Shown here: positions 43,372-52,184 of the stretch, piece after piece
Layout of the letters: the number at the start of each line of letters is the position of its first letter
Numbering within the stretch: position 1 is the stretch's first letter
Assembly: GCF_031624635.1 (NCBI RefSeq)
Contig: NZ_JAMQOQ010000006.1
Location: 124,001-188,000 of the forward strand
DNA: 64,000 bases
Direction: 5' to 3'
From: Halogeometricum sp. S3BR5-2
GTDB lineage: Archaea > Halobacteriota > Halobacteria > Halobacteriales > Haloferacaceae
Translations under genes and position numbers: made by a program
Notes under the pieces: model-generated
What the model saw: only the letters and a program-made list of their open reading frames with translations
Databases searched by the model: none
What the model was told of the DNA's origin: nothing

Positions 43372-43992
43372 ATGTTCACGGGAATCGTCGAGTGCACCGG
43401 CACCGTCGTCGCCGCGACGGACGACGAGGGCGGCCGGCGCCTCCGTCTCGCCCCCGACGCGACGTTCGAGGACCTCCACCACGGCCAGTCTATCGCCGTC
43501 AGCGGCGTCTGTCTCACCGTCGAGGAGTACTCCGTCGGGGCGGACGGCGAGGGGGGGTGGTTCGAGGTGTTCCTCGCGCGGGAGACGGTCGAGAAGACGT
43601 ATCTCGGGGACGTGGGCGAGGGCGACCGGGTCAACCTCGAACGCGCTCTCAGGGCCGACGGCCGCCTCGACGGCCACATCGTGCAGGGCCACGTCGACAC
43701 GACGACGACGGTGACCGGAATCGAACGCGTGGGCGACGACTGGTACTTCGAGTTCGACCTGCCCGCCTCGGTGGCCAAGTACGTCGTCGGAAAGGGGTCC
43801 GTCTGTCTCGACGGCATCAGCCTCACCGTCGCGGACCGCCGCGAGGGGGACTTCGCCGTCGCCGTCGTCCCGACGACGTACGAGGTGACGACGCTCTCGG
43901 AGAAGTCGATGGGCGACCCCGTCCACGTCGAGGTGGACGTGGTGGCGAAGTACGTCGAGAACATGGTGTCCGGCTACGCCGACGCGCTCTGA
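43372..43992 (+). CDS. ribE: riboflavin synthase, alpha-subunit type
   Basis: 206 residues opening MFTGIVECTGTVV, the hallmark N-terminus. Two lumazine-binding repeats are visible: the first with HGQSIAVSGVCLTVEEY, the second with GSVCLDGISLTVADRREG. The trimeric enzyme joins two molecules of 6,7-dimethyl-8-ribityllumazine to give riboflavin. This is the bacterial/eukaryal type rather than the archaeal RibC type, a known feature of haloarchaea. The start at ATG 43372 is fixed by the signature. Confidence 0.95.
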   Translation: MFTGIVECTGTVVAATDDEGGRRLRLAPDATFEDLHHGQSIAVSGVCLTVEEYSVGADGEGGWFEVFLARETVEKTYLGDVGEGDRVNLERALRADGRLDGHIVQGHVDTTTTVTGIERVGDDWYFEFDLPASVAKYVVGKGSVCLDGISLTVADRREGDFAVAVVPTTYEVTTLSEKSMGDPVHVEVDVVAKYVENMVSGYADAL

Positions 43993-44055
43993 AGCGCCGG
44001 AGAAGCGGAGTGGCGGCGGACGGCCCGCCGGAGCGACGACCCGCGACCGACCCGA

Positions 44056-45066
44056 CTACTCGAACTCGGTCTGCTCCGATTGGATGGACCCGTCGTCGTG
44101 CATCGGCGTGTGCGCCCGCCGGTAGGCCTGCCGATAGCGCCGAATCTTCCGGATGAGGTAGAGGCCGAAGATGCTGTCGTAGATGAGGACGTACGCGAGG
44201 AACGCCCACAGACCGCTCAGCGGTGTGAACGTCTGGATGAGTCCCGCGCCGATGCTCACGGTGGCGTTGTACGTCGCGTGGACGAACGCCGCGATGAGGA
44301 GGCCTTTGACGACGATGGGGCCGCGGTTCTCGCGGTTGAACTTCGCCAGTCCGAGGTAGTAACCCGCGATGGCGGAGTAGATGACGTGCCCCGGGCCCGC
44401 GAGGGCACGGACGGCCGTGATGCCGCCGCCGGCGCCGATGAGGCCGAGACCGACCTCCAGTCCGTCGCCGCCCTGCGGGAGTTGACGGGTGATGTAGAGG
44501 GCGTTCTCGATGACCGCGAAGCCGAGACCCGCCATCGCGCCGTAGACGGCGCCGTCGACGACGGCGTCGAACCGGTCGTCGGTGTAGGCGTACAGGCGCA
44601 CCGCGAGGAGTTTCACCGTCTCCTCGACGGGACCGACGACGATGTAGAAGAACAGTATCATGCCGAGGCCGCCGAGCGCCTGGAAGTACTGCTGAAGGGC
44701 GCCGTTGAGGACGGCGGCGAAGTTGGCGGTCAGCACGCCGAGGAGGAACGTTCCGACGAGGAGCGAGAGCGGTTCGTTCGTCGTCGCGTCGGAGTAGTAG
44801 ACGTAGCCGGCGAGTCCCAGGGCGGGAACCGCCGAGAGGGCGGTGAGGAGCCCTATCTCGGGGGTGGTGAGCGCCGCGAACCCGCCGATGGCGAGGAGGA
44901 GTATCAGGGCGAGGAGGACGACGACGATACGGGCGGACGCGGTGAACAGGCGATACAGCGCCACGGAGAGACCGTCGACGGACGTCCGCTCCTCCCACGT
45001 GGAGATGTCGTAGAGGTCCGTCGAGGACTCCGATGCTCGCTCGACTGGGTCTCGTCTCTCTGCCAT
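44056..45066 (-). CDS. PrsW-family intramembrane glutamic protease
   Basis: 336 residues. A soluble N-terminus (MAERRDPVERA..., about 60 residues) is followed by about eight membrane helices. The catalytic-type motif is VVGPVEETVKLLAVRLYAY (Glu-Glu pair); later conserved segments are AVIENALYIT and FVHATYNATVS, which carry the His of the family. PrsW cleaves membrane anchors of regulatory proteins by site-1 cleavage in Bacillus; substrates in archaea are unknown. The protein converges on riboflavin synthase and diverges from the next gene. Confidence 0.92.
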   Translation of the reverse strand: MAERRDPVERASESSTDLYDISTWEERTSVDGLSVALYRLFTASARIVVVLLALILLLAIGGFAALTTPEIGLLTALSAVPALGLAGYVYYSDATTNEPLSLLVGTFLLGVLTANFAAVLNGALQQYFQALGGLGMILFFYIVVGPVEETVKLLAVRLYAYTDDRFDAVVDGAVYGAMAGLGFAVIENALYITRQLPQGGDGLEVGLGLIGAGGGITAVRALAGPGHVIYSAIAGYYLGLAKFNRENRGPIVVKGLLIAAFVHATYNATVSIGAGLIQTFTPLSGLWAFLAYVLIYDSIFGLYLIRKIRRYRQAYRRAHTPMHDDGSIQSEQTEFE

Positions 45067-45171
45067 CGCCTTGACAATACAACGGGACCCCCGGTAATAT
45101 CTTCGGCCGAGCGTGAACGTCGGCGGCGGAAACGGGCGCTTGAAAGGGTGTGAGAACCAACTCCCGACGAG

Positions 45172-45549
45172 ATGCACTTCGACCAACGCACGCAGGCCGC
45201 CCTCCGCGACGTCGGCCTCACGACAGAGGAGATCCGAACCGCCTCCGACGCCGTCGCCGACGCGGTCGAACGCGACGCCGAGACCATCCGCGCGTTCTTC
45301 GAGGGCGAGGAGACGGTGTACTCCGACATGGAGATGGCCCACAGCGCCGACGAGATACAGGAGCACGAGGTGGCGTTCGTCGACCTGTTCACGCACGGCA
45401 GCGACCTGCGAGGGTATCTCCGCTTCGACTCGTGGGGCGTCCCCGTCGAGGGCGGCAGAGTGCTGGGAGACGAGAAGGTGGAACTGTCGCTCGGGCCGAC
45501 CGTCGACGCCCGCGTCCGGTTCGCCCGCGACCGCGACCTGCTGCGATGA
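45172..45549 (+). CDS. haloarchaeal protein of unknown function, coupled to FAU-1
   Basis: 125 residues (MHFDQRTQAALRDVGLTTEE). The N-terminal half is helical, with amphipathic segments; the centre has EIQEHEVAFVDLFTHGSDLRGYLRFDSWGVPVEGG. It is soluble and acidic, without Cys. No family is recognised. The stop overlaps the ATG of the FAU-1-like RNA-binding protein (ATGA), indicating coupled translation and a likely shared process. Confidence 0.75.
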   Translation: MHFDQRTQAALRDVGLTTEEIRTASDAVADAVERDAETIRAFFEGEETVYSDMEMAHSADEIQEHEVAFVDLFTHGSDLRGYLRFDSWGVPVEGGRVLGDEKVELSLGPTVDARVRFARDRDLLR

Positions 45550-46994
45550 GCGAGGGAGCGTCGGCGTCCGAACCGGAAGCCGAACCCGCGCGCGTTCGCG
45601 TCCGCGGCATCTACACCACGGCGCTGACGCGCCTCCTCCTCGACGCCGGCCACGAGGTGGTGCAGGCCTCGGACCCCATCCGCGACCGCTTCGACGCGGA
45701 GTTCGCCGACGGCCACCACGAGGTGACGGCGGCGACCACGGACGACCGGCAGGGCGTCGGCGTCCACGGCGACGCGGACGCCGTCGACTCGGTGACGGAC
45801 CGCCTCTCCGGGGTGGGAATCGACGCGTTCGTCTGGACCGACCCCGCGCCGCCGGGCGCCGTCTTCGACGCCCGCGTGACGGAGACGAAGGGTTCCGGGG
45901 CGGTCTGTTCGCTCGGAGAATCCGAGGGGTTCCTCCCGTTCCGCGAGACCGACGACCGAATCGAGGAGGGCGACGCCGTCCGCGTGCAGGTCCGCGACCC
46001 GGAACCGCCGTGGAGCGACCGCCGGGCGTCGCTCGGCACCGGCGTGCGCGCCGACGCGGGACTCGCGACGCTGGTCCGCGGACGCGACGGCGTCACCGTC
46101 GACACCCGCGACGACGCCGCCGGGCGCGAACTCGCCGGCATGACGGAGTTCCTCTCCGTCGACCTCCCGGAAGGATGGGGTATCGAGTGGTCCCACGCGG
46201 CGACGAGGGCGGATATGGACGCCCTCGGCGCGGCCCTCGAACGCGCCGCCGACCGCGCCGCGGCGATGGACGACGCCCTCGCGGACGCGGCCGACCCGGA
46301 ACCGCTCCGGCGACTCACCGCCCCCGGCGCGGGTCGGTGGGTCTGGTTCGGCCGCGAGTCGCGTTTCTCGCTGGACGAGCACCGGCGGGAGGTGGAGACG
46401 ACGATGCCGGGGCACCACCGGACGAAGGCGTCCTGCGAGGCGGCCAGCGCCGGCGTGGACTTCGTGGAGGCGATGTGCCAACCGTCCGGAGAGTTCCCGT
46501 TCGGCGTGGTGACGCGGCAGTTCGGCCCCGTCGAGGGCGACAGGGTCGGCATCGGCCACGGAAAGCCGGACGGCCGGGCGTTCGCCCTCGGCCGCGGCGA
46601 GGTGGTCGAGTGGGACGCCGACGGAACGCTGTCGGTCGAGCGGTCCCTCTCCGGCGGCGGCGTCTACGACGCCCTCGGGACGCCGCGGGAGTCGGGCGAC
46701 ACCGCCCTCACGAAGTTCCGCGAGGGTCGGTGGTGGTATCCGACCGTCTACCGGAGCGCCGACGGCGACCTGAAGGGGACGTACGTGAACGTCTGCACGC
46801 CCGTCGAGTGCTTCCCCGACGAGGTGCGCTACGTCGACCTGCACGTCGACGTGATAAAACACCCCGACGGGACGGTCGAACGCGTCGACGACGACGAACT
46901 GGACGCGGCGGTCGAGGCGGGGCACGTCGACGAAAACCTCGCCGAGAAGGCCCGGTCGGTGGCGTCGAGTCTGGAGCGCGCGCTCTCGAAGTGA
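45546..46994 (+). CDS. FAU-1 family RNA-binding protein / probable ribonuclease
   Basis: 482 residues. The middle shows an S1-like segment (PGAVFDARVTETKGSGAVCSLGESEGFLPFRE) related to the RNase E/G N-terminal domain. The C-terminal third is a DUF402 domain (GDTALTKFREGRWWYPTVYRS; YVNVCTPVECFPDEVRYVDLHVDVIKHPDG). This is the layout of FAU-1, an archaeal AU-rich RNA-binding protein implicated in rRNA processing. The acidic N-terminus (ASEPEAEPARVRVRG) is haloarchaeal. It overlaps the upstream gene by four bases. Confidence 0.88.
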   Translation: MSEGASASEPEAEPARVRVRGIYTTALTRLLLDAGHEVVQASDPIRDRFDAEFADGHHEVTAATTDDRQGVGVHGDADAVDSVTDRLSGVGIDAFVWTDPAPPGAVFDARVTETKGSGAVCSLGESEGFLPFRETDDRIEEGDAVRVQVRDPEPPWSDRRASLGTGVRADAGLATLVRGRDGVTVDTRDDAAGRELAGMTEFLSVDLPEGWGIEWSHAATRADMDALGAALERAADRAAAMDDALADAADPEPLRRLTAPGAGRWVWFGRESRFSLDEHRREVETTMPGHHRTKASCEAASAGVDFVEAMCQPSGEFPFGVVTRQFGPVEGDRVGIGHGKPDGRAFALGRGEVVEWDADGTLSVERSLSGGGVYDALGTPRESGDTALTKFREGRWWYPTVYRSADGDLKGTYVNVCTPVECFPDEVRYVDLHVDVIKHPDGTVERVDDDELDAAVEAGHVDENLAEKARSVASSLERALSK

Positions 46995-47060
46995 GAGTCG
47001 GTCGCGGGAACGACGAACGGGCGCGAGTTATTTGTCCGGCGATTGCGACGGGGCAGTGGG

Positions 47061-47330
47061 ATGGATGAGACGCCGGACGATGCGATAGTTCAGCGACAGC
47101 TACAGACGAGCGCCGGGGAGCCGGCGGTGCAGGTGGCCGAAATCGTCGCGGAGTTAGAGGGAACCGCCGCGGACCGACTCGACCCGACGTACCTCCACGT
47201 CGGTCACATCCTCGACCATCTGTTCTCGAACCCGCCCGCCCCGGAGGCGCAAGTGGAGATAACGTTCACCTACGAGGGCTACCGCATCACGGTCGGACAG
47301 AGCGGGCGAGCGCAGTTCGTGAAGGTATAG
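47061..47330 (+). CDS. HalOD1 output-domain protein
   Basis: 89 residues from ATG 47061. After a short N-terminus, VQVAEIVAELEGTAADRLDPTYLHVGHILDHLFSNP and VEITFTYEGYRITV make up the HalOD1 domain, a haloarchaeal module usually found as the output end of signal-transduction proteins. Here it stands alone, as many paralogues do. The function is unsettled. Downstream comes a hairpin followed by a T-run that looks like its terminator. Confidence 0.85.
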   Translation: MDETPDDAIVQRQLQTSAGEPAVQVAEIVAELEGTAADRLDPTYLHVGHILDHLFSNPPAPEAQVEITFTYEGYRITVGQSGRAQFVKV

Positions 47331-47389
47331 AGGAGAGAGTCAGTCGTCTCGCAAGGCGGCGGCTGAAGTGGTAGCTCCGAGCAGTTGTA

Positions 47390-47422
47390 CCGCGACGAGC
47401 GAAGTGAGTCGCGGGAGGTTTT
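47390..47422 (+). terminator. hairpin plus T-run after the HalOD1 gene
   Basis: CCGCGAC (47390-47396) pairs with GTCGCGG (47408-47414), and five T follow at 47418-47422 after a short purine spacer. This is a terminator-like arrangement, though archaea depend mainly on the T-run. Confidence 0.5.
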
Positions 47423-47426
47423 TGTC

Positions 47427-47449
47427 GCCAGAACGCGGCGCGTTCTGGC
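47427..47449. repeat. perfect stem-loop A (10 bp stem, 3 nt loop)
   Basis: GCCAGAACGC pairs with GCGTTCTGGC around GGC. The GCCAGAA half-site recurs in stem-loop B. Confidence 0.8.
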
Positions 47450-47455
47450 TGAACA

Positions 47456-47478
47456 GCCAGAAGTCGAAGACTTCTGGC
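47456..47478. repeat. perfect stem-loop B (10 bp stem, 3 nt loop)
   Basis: GCCAGAAGTC pairs with GACTTCTGGC around GAA. It shares the outer GCCAGAA/TTCTGGC arms with stem-loop A, so A and B can also pair with each other. Confidence 0.8.
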
Positions 47479-47484
47479 GATGGT

Positions 47485-47541
47485 CGAGCTTTTTACGGCG
47501 AGCGGTCTCGCTTCGCGCGACCCGAGCGTGTAAAAAGCTCG
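47485..47541. terminator. bidirectional terminator-like stem-loop C
   Basis: CGAGCTTTTTAC (47485-47496) pairs perfectly with GTAAAAAGCTCG (47530-47541) across a 33 nt loop that itself contains GCGAG/CTCGC. T5 tracts appear on both strands, and the stem ends one base before the stop codon of the convergent NifU-like gene. Confidence 0.6.
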
Positions 47542-47874
47542 TTAGAAGTGCCCGGGGTCTTCCTCGCCGTACTGGAGTTCGCCCCCGCGGCCGCCCTCGA
47601 CGGTGCTGGCGCCGTGGTCGCCGGAACTCGGGACCTTCACCTGCACGTCGGTCACGTCGTCGAAGTCCATGATGAGGTCGGATTTGATGTTGTTGGCGGT
47701 GATGTTCGAGATGCCGCACCCCGCGCAGGCGCCGCCGAGTTCGACGACGACTTCGCCGGACTCGGGGTCGGCCTTGCGGACGACGCTGTCGCCGCCGTGC
47801 ATCTGGATGATGGGCATCTGGCCGACCATCCAGTCCTCGATACGCCGTTTCAGCGAGTCCCCGTCGTCGCTCAT
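47542..47874 (-). CDS. NifU C-terminal-like Fe-S scaffold protein (second copy)
   Basis: 110 residues. The NFU domain has its cluster-binding CxxC as Cys50 and Cys53 in [21 protein letters not shown]. The preceding [17 protein letters not shown] is the standard first helix and strand. The C-terminal tail ([27 protein letters not shown]) is Gly-rich. It differs from the NifU-like gene at 16 kb in both tails, so the two may serve different clients. Its 3' end abuts a bidirectional stem-loop. Confidence 0.88.
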   Translation of the reverse strand: MSDDGDSLKRRIEDWMVGQMPIIQMHGGDSVVRKADPESGEVVVELGGACAGCGISNITANNIKSDLIMDFDDVTDVQVKVPSSGDHGASTVEGGRGGELQYGEEDPGHF

Positions 47875-47981
47875 ACCTCCCCTTTCGCGCCCCACACTTT
47901 GATGCCTTCCGGTTGGCCTCAGGCGCTCGGAACGCGAACGGATGTCTCTCACGGTCTATCGCTCGGATTCGGGCGTCGGGG

Positions 47982-49460
47982 TCACTCGCGGCGGGCGCGC
48001 CGGCGGAGTCGCCACGCGGCGAGGCCGAGTGCGCCCGCGGCGGCGCCCACGCCGAACCCGGGCGCCGACGCCGACGCACCGTCGTCCGTCTCGGCAGTGC
48101 GTCCGTCCGCCGCCGTCTCGGTTCCCGTCACCACGAGCGATTCGGTCCCCGTCGAGTCCTCGGGGAGAAGCGACGGCGGCGACGCCTGCTGTCCCGCGTG
48201 GTCGGGGAAGGTGTACAGGCGGCCCGGCACGTCGCCGACGCCGCGACTCGCTCCGACGAAAAATCCCTCCTGCGCGCCGGGTTTCGCGAGGCGGGCGGTC
48301 CAAAAAGACGCCTCGTCGGGCATCCGCCACCACGACAGTTGTTCGGGATTTCGCGGGTCCGAGACGTCGTGGCGCTTGACCCCGCCGCGGTACCACGAGG
48401 AGTAGAGGCGGCCGCCGGCGAACTCGAAGTTGTGCGCGGTGGTCCAGACGCCGCCGTACGTCGGGTCCGGCGACGGCGGCGGGTCGATGGTCGAGAGTCG
48501 CTCCGGGGCGGCGGGGTCCGAGACGTCCCAGAGGTCGATGCCCGAGGGGCCGCCGACGAGGCGCGCGCCGGACCCGTCGCCCCCATCGCCGTTCCCGCCG
48601 ATTCGCTGCGCCCACGACTCCTTGCCGACGCCGAGGAGCGACCCCGACTCGTCGGTGGCGACGTAGTGGTGGTTGCCGGGCGGGAGGACGCCCTCGCGTC
48701 GGCCCTCGGCGCTCGACGCCGCGAGGTCCGTCGGGTCGGGCACCTCGACGCCGCCGACGCGGGTCGGATTCGCCGGGTCGGACACGTCTAGAATCCACGT
48801 GCCCGCGTCCCAGTGGGCGAGGTAGGCGGTCGTCTCGTGGACGTACACGTCGTGAACGGACCGACGCCCGTTGCGCACGTCCGCCCACGCGCCGTCGACG
48901 CTCGTGAGCGTCCACTCCGAGAGCGTCTCGCCCGATTCGAGGTCGAGTATCGCGAGGGCGTTCGTCTCGCCGTCGTTCTTCGTCAGGTACGCCAGGCCGT
49001 CGCGCGCGAAGCAGTTGTGGATCGGATAGTCGGTCTCGTGGAAGGCGACGCGTTCGGGCGCGGCGGGGTCGGAGACGTCGACGACGAGGACGCCCGCGAC
49101 GGCGCCGGGCAGGGGGTTCGCCGGGCCGACGACGACGAGCGTCTCGGGGTCCGTCGCGTCGAGTTTCGCGTCGTAGATGCCGCGGAGCGGACCCGCCTCG
49201 TGGTCCGAGAGCGGTTCCCGCACGTCGGCGAGGAGTTCCGGGCGGTCGGGAACGGAGACGTCGACCGTCGCGTATCCGGTGCTGGTGGCGAGGTAGGCGA
49301 CGTTCCCGTCGGGCGAGGTGACGGCCTCCTTCGTCCCCGGAACGTCGACGCGGCCGTACGGTTGGTACGGGCCGGGGTGGGCGGCCGTCGGCGTCGCGGC
49401 CGAGAGGAGAGCGGTCGCGCCGGCGAGGGCGCCGGTGCGGAGGAAGTCGCGGCGGCGCAT
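47982..49460 (-). CDS. Tat-exported LVIVD-repeat beta-propeller protein with PGF-CTERM-like anchor
   Basis: 492 residues. The signal is [21 protein letters not shown] (twin-Arg). The body contains repeated blades such as [49 protein letters not shown] and [16 protein letters not shown], typical of LVIVD/PQQ-like propellers on cell surfaces. A Thr/Gly stalk precedes [22 protein letters not shown], a PGF-CTERM-type sorting signal that archaeosortase would process. The role is unknown; it is probably an outer-surface binding protein. Confidence 0.87.
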   Translation of the reverse strand: MRRRDFLRTGALAGATALLSAATPTAAHPGPYQPYGRVDVPGTKEAVTSPDGNVAYLATSTGYATVDVSVPDRPELLADVREPLSDHEAGPLRGIYDAKLDATDPETLVVVGPANPLPGAVAGVLVVDVSDPAAPERVAFHETDYPIHNCFARDGLAYLTKNDGETNALAILDLESGETLSEWTLTSVDGAWADVRNGRRSVHDVYVHETTAYLAHWDAGTWILDVSDPANPTRVGGVEVPDPTDLAASSAEGRREGVLPPGNHHYVATDESGSLLGVGKESWAQRIGGNGDGGDGSGARLVGGPSGIDLWDVSDPAAPERLSTIDPPPSPDPTYGGVWTTAHNFEFAGGRLYSSWYRGGVKRHDVSDPRNPEQLSWWRMPDEASFWTARLAKPGAQEGFFVGASRGVGDVPGRLYTFPDHAGQQASPPSLLPEDSTGTESLVVTGTETAADGRTAETDDGASASAPGFGVGAAAGALGLAAWRLRRRARRE

Positions 49461-49589
49461 ACGCACGTCTGAGAGTTCGAGCGGGATAAGTCGGCGGTTC
49501 GAACGACCGGAGTCGGACGAATCGTCGCGGCCCACATCCGCGACCGGTCGCCGGTCCCGCCTGCGAGTCCACTCGCGAACCTTCGCGCC

Positions 49590-50561
49590 CTACAGGCGCG
49601 AACGGTCGCCGGTGCCCCCGGTCAGCGCACTCGCCAACGCGCCCTGCACGACGACTTCGTCGCCGAGCGTCGTCAGTTCTATCTGCGGGACGTTCACCAT
49701 CACCATCTCGTCCATCCGCTCGCGGATGGGGTCGAGGATGAGGTCGGGGTTATTGAGGGCGACGGCGCCGCCGACGTAGATGGTGAGGGGGGCGTAGGCG
49801 TGGACGATGTTGGCGATGCCCATCGCGTTCCAGTGACCGACCTGGTCGACGACGTAGCGCGCGAACTCGTCGTCCTCGGCGTGTTCGAAGATGTCCACCG
49901 CCGAGAAGTCGGGGTCTTCGACCGGGAGGACGGTGTCGACGCTGCCGTCCTCCTCGTAGAGGAACTCGGCGTACCGGGGGATGTTGTTCCCCGAGCAGTA
50001 CGCCTCCCAGTGACCGTCGTGTCCGCACCCGCAGGTGAGTTCGCCCTGCGGGTCGAGCGTCATGTGACCGACTTCGCCGGCGTTGCCGTCCCACCCCGAG
50101 AGCACGTTGCCGTCGACGCAGACGCCCGCGCCGACGCCCGAGGAGATGGTGACGTACACCATGTCGTCGGGGTTGCGTTCGGAGTGGAACCGCTCGCCGA
50201 TGACGCCCGCGTTCGTGTCGTTGTGGAGGTAGACGCGGTCGGTGTCGAGGAGGACCGAGAGCGGTCCCGTGAGCGGGATTCTATCGATGGTGTCGGGGAG
50301 GTTCGCCGGGTTCTCGACGGCGCCCTCGGCCAAGTCCAGCGGACCGATGGAGGCGACGCCGGCGGCGACCGCCTCCTCGGGTTCGATGTCGGCGTCCGAG
50401 CACGCCTCGCGGACGATGCGGAGAATCGCCTCCGTGACGGCGATACCGGTCGGACCGCGAGGTGTCCCGTCGCTGCGACTGCTGAGGACCGTGCCGTCTT
50501 CGTCGGCTACGACCGCCCGGACGTTGGTCGCCCCGAGGTCGACACCCACGTAGTAGGCCAT
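49590..50561 (-). CDS. ROK family sugar kinase (glucokinase-like)
   Basis: 323 residues. The phosphate-1 loop is GVDLGATNVRAVVAD near residues 6-20; the ATP/sugar site includes VYLHNDTNAGVIGE and SSGVGAGVCVDGNVLSGWDGNAGEVGH. The zinc site reads CGCGHDGHWEAYC: the usual third Cys of the ROK CxCGxxGCxE motif is His here, with another Cys four residues later that may substitute. It likely phosphorylates glucose or a related hexose with ATP. It is preceded by a TATA-like CTTAGTTAAG. Confidence 0.9.
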   Translation of the reverse strand: MAYYVGVDLGATNVRAVVADEDGTVLSSRSDGTPRGPTGIAVTEAILRIVREACSDADIEPEEAVAAGVASIGPLDLAEGAVENPANLPDTIDRIPLTGPLSVLLDTDRVYLHNDTNAGVIGERFHSERNPDDMVYVTISSGVGAGVCVDGNVLSGWDGNAGEVGHMTLDPQGELTCGCGHDGHWEAYCSGNNIPRYAEFLYEEDGSVDTVLPVEDPDFSAVDIFEHAEDDEFARYVVDQVGHWNAMGIANIVHAYAPLTIYVGGAVALNNPDLILDPIRERMDEMVMVNVPQIELTTLGDEVVVQGALASALTGGTGDRSRL

Positions 50562-50586
50562 TGTACCGATACGCGTTTGCCCCGCA

Positions 50587-50596
50587 CTTAACTAAG
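50587..50596 (-). promoter_or_regulatory. TATA-like box of the ROK kinase gene
   Basis: On the minus strand CTTAGTTAAG lies 26-35 nt before the ATG. The core TAGTTAAG recurs before the adjacent UspA gene. Confidence 0.55.
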
Positions 50597-50674
50597 AGGT
50601 TTCTCACACGAATCCGAGTTCGATTGCACGCCCCGAAAGCGCCCGCGCGCCCGGAGAACGTCTCCGTCGAGCCG

Positions 50675-51133
50675 TCACTTCGTGTCCGCGCGGACGAACG
50701 TGACGGGACAGGGGGCCGAGAGCATGACTTCCTGTGCGACGCTGCCGAAGACGGCCTTCCCGGCCGGCGACCGGCGACGGCCGCCGACGACGATTCGGTC
50801 GGCGTCGACGTCCCGCGCCAGTCCGACGATGGACTCGCCGTGGTCGCCGACGCGCCCCCGTATCTCGTACTCGACGTCCGCCGCGTCGAGTTGCGCGACG
50901 AGTTCGCGGACCGTCGAGTGACGCGCCGCCACGTCGTCGGCCGATACCTCGTCGGCGTTCCTGTCGAACTCGAGGTTGTCGAGCGCCGAGTCGTACTCCT
51001 CGCGCGTGAACACGTGCCCGAGGACGACGCGCGCGCCGGCGGGACCGGCGACCTCTATCGTCTCTTCGGCGAGTCGGTCGAGTCGGTCCGCATCGCCCGG
51101 TCCGACGGCTAAGAGAATGGTTTCTATGGCCAT
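50675..51133 (-). CDS. universal stress protein (UspA family)
   Basis: 152 residues opening MAIETILLAVGPGDADRL. The ATP-binding UspA motif appears as IVVGGRRRSPAGKAVFGSVAQEVMLSAPCPVTFV near the C-terminus (G-2x-G-9x-G-S/T type). A central acidic helix follows the first strand. Members bind ATP and help survival under stress; the signal is unknown. Its TATA-like box (TAGTTAAG at 51158-51165, minus) matches that of the ROK kinase downstream. Confidence 0.92.
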   Translation of the reverse strand: MAIETILLAVGPGDADRLDRLAEETIEVAGPAGARVVLGHVFTREEYDSALDNLEFDRNADEVSADDVAARHSTVRELVAQLDAADVEYEIRGRVGDHGESIVGLARDVDADRIVVGGRRRSPAGKAVFGSVAQEVMLSAPCPVTFVRADTK

Positions 51134-51353
51134 GGCTACGGTATCAGCCGGCGAGAACTTAACTATGACGATTATTTACTCGGTTTCGAATTAAGAGTCG
51201 GGCAGGCTACCGGCGGGTGCGGCGGACGGTTCGGTGTCACGTGCTACCACCATGTAGTTTTCTCCGCTCCGCGCGTGAGACGGGTGGGTCAAGAGGCGGG
51301 CGGCGGCGTTCCGCGGACGACGGCGTAATGTGGCCTCCCGCCAAGGGGCGGAC
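51134..51353. other. 220 nt intergenic region between uspA and the SDR gene
   Basis: It holds the minus-strand uspA promoter (TAGTTAAG at 51158-51165). I see no supported gene in the remainder. Confidence 0.4.
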
Positions 51354-52094
51354 ATGCTCTCTCCAGAGTTGGACGGCCGCGTCGCGTTGGTCACCGGGAG
51401 TTCCGGCGGTATCGGTCGGGCGGTAGCGCTCCGCGCCGCCGCCGCCGGCGCGTCCGTGGCGATACACTACCACTCCAGCGAGGAGGCGGCCGAAGAGGCG
51501 GCCGAGGAGGCGCGCGAACTCGGCGCCCCCGCCGCGACGACGGTGCAGGGAGACGTGACGGACCCCGACGGCGTCGACGCGATGTTCGACGCCGCCGAGG
51601 CGGAACTGGGGACGGTCGACGTGTTGGTGAACAACGTCGGCGACTTCGCGCCCGCCCACTGGGAGGAGATAGCGTTCGAGACGTGGCGGCGGGTCGTCGA
51701 GACGAACTTCTACGGGACGGTGCTCTGCTCGAAGCGCGCGCTTCCGGGGATGCGCGAGGGGTCGTGGGGCCGCATCGTCAACGTCGGGTACGCCGGCAGC
51801 GAGAAGGCGCTCGTCCACCCGAAGAACTTCCCGTACTTCGTGGCGAAGACGGGCGTGCTGATGTTCACGCGGATGCTCGCGGCGGACACGCGGGACGACG
51901 GCGTGACGGTGAACGCCGTCTCGCCGTACGTCGTCGAGACGTCCGACGAGTTCCCCGAGGACGCCCCGCGGGGCCGGTGGGCGACGGTGGACGACGTCGC
52001 CCACGCCGTCTCCTTCTTCTGGGACGAGGGGTCGGAGTACCTCTCCGGGGAGAACGTCGAAGTCGACGGGGGATGGCTCCCCGAGCGGATGTGA
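51354..52094 (+). CDS. short-chain dehydrogenase/reductase (FabG-like)
   Basis: 246 residues. The NAD(P) loop is VTGSSGGIGRAVAL (about residues 11-24), NNVGDF gives the structural Asn motif, and the catalytic Tyr-Lys pair is in PYFVAKTGVL. The expected Ser is in GYAGSEKAL. The C-terminal VNAVSPYVVETS and YLSGENVEVDGGW complete the fold. The family reduces or oxidises many alcohols and ketones; here probably NADPH-dependent, from the basic residue pattern. It is monocistronic. Confidence 0.92.
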   Translation: MLSPELDGRVALVTGSSGGIGRAVALRAAAAGASVAIHYHSSEEAAEEAAEEARELGAPAATTVQGDVTDPDGVDAMFDAAEAELGTVDVLVNNVGDFAPAHWEEIAFETWRRVVETNFYGTVLCSKRALPGMREGSWGRIVNVGYAGSEKALVHPKNFPYFVAKTGVLMFTRMLAADTRDDGVTVNAVSPYVVETSDEFPEDAPRGRWATVDDVAHAVSFFWDEGSEYLSGENVEVDGGWLPERM

Positions 52095-52184
52095 ACGGCG
52101 TCGGCCGTTCGGGACGGAGCGCGGTCGCTCCGAGGCGACGTGCGGTGCGGGCGCGCGGCGTCGCCCGCGCGGAGAAGGGACCGC

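Noticed and set aside
51191-51394. Minus-strand 67-codon frame between uspA and the SDR gene
   Set aside because: It overlaps the SDR start, has no family signature, and its composition is unlike nearby real genes.
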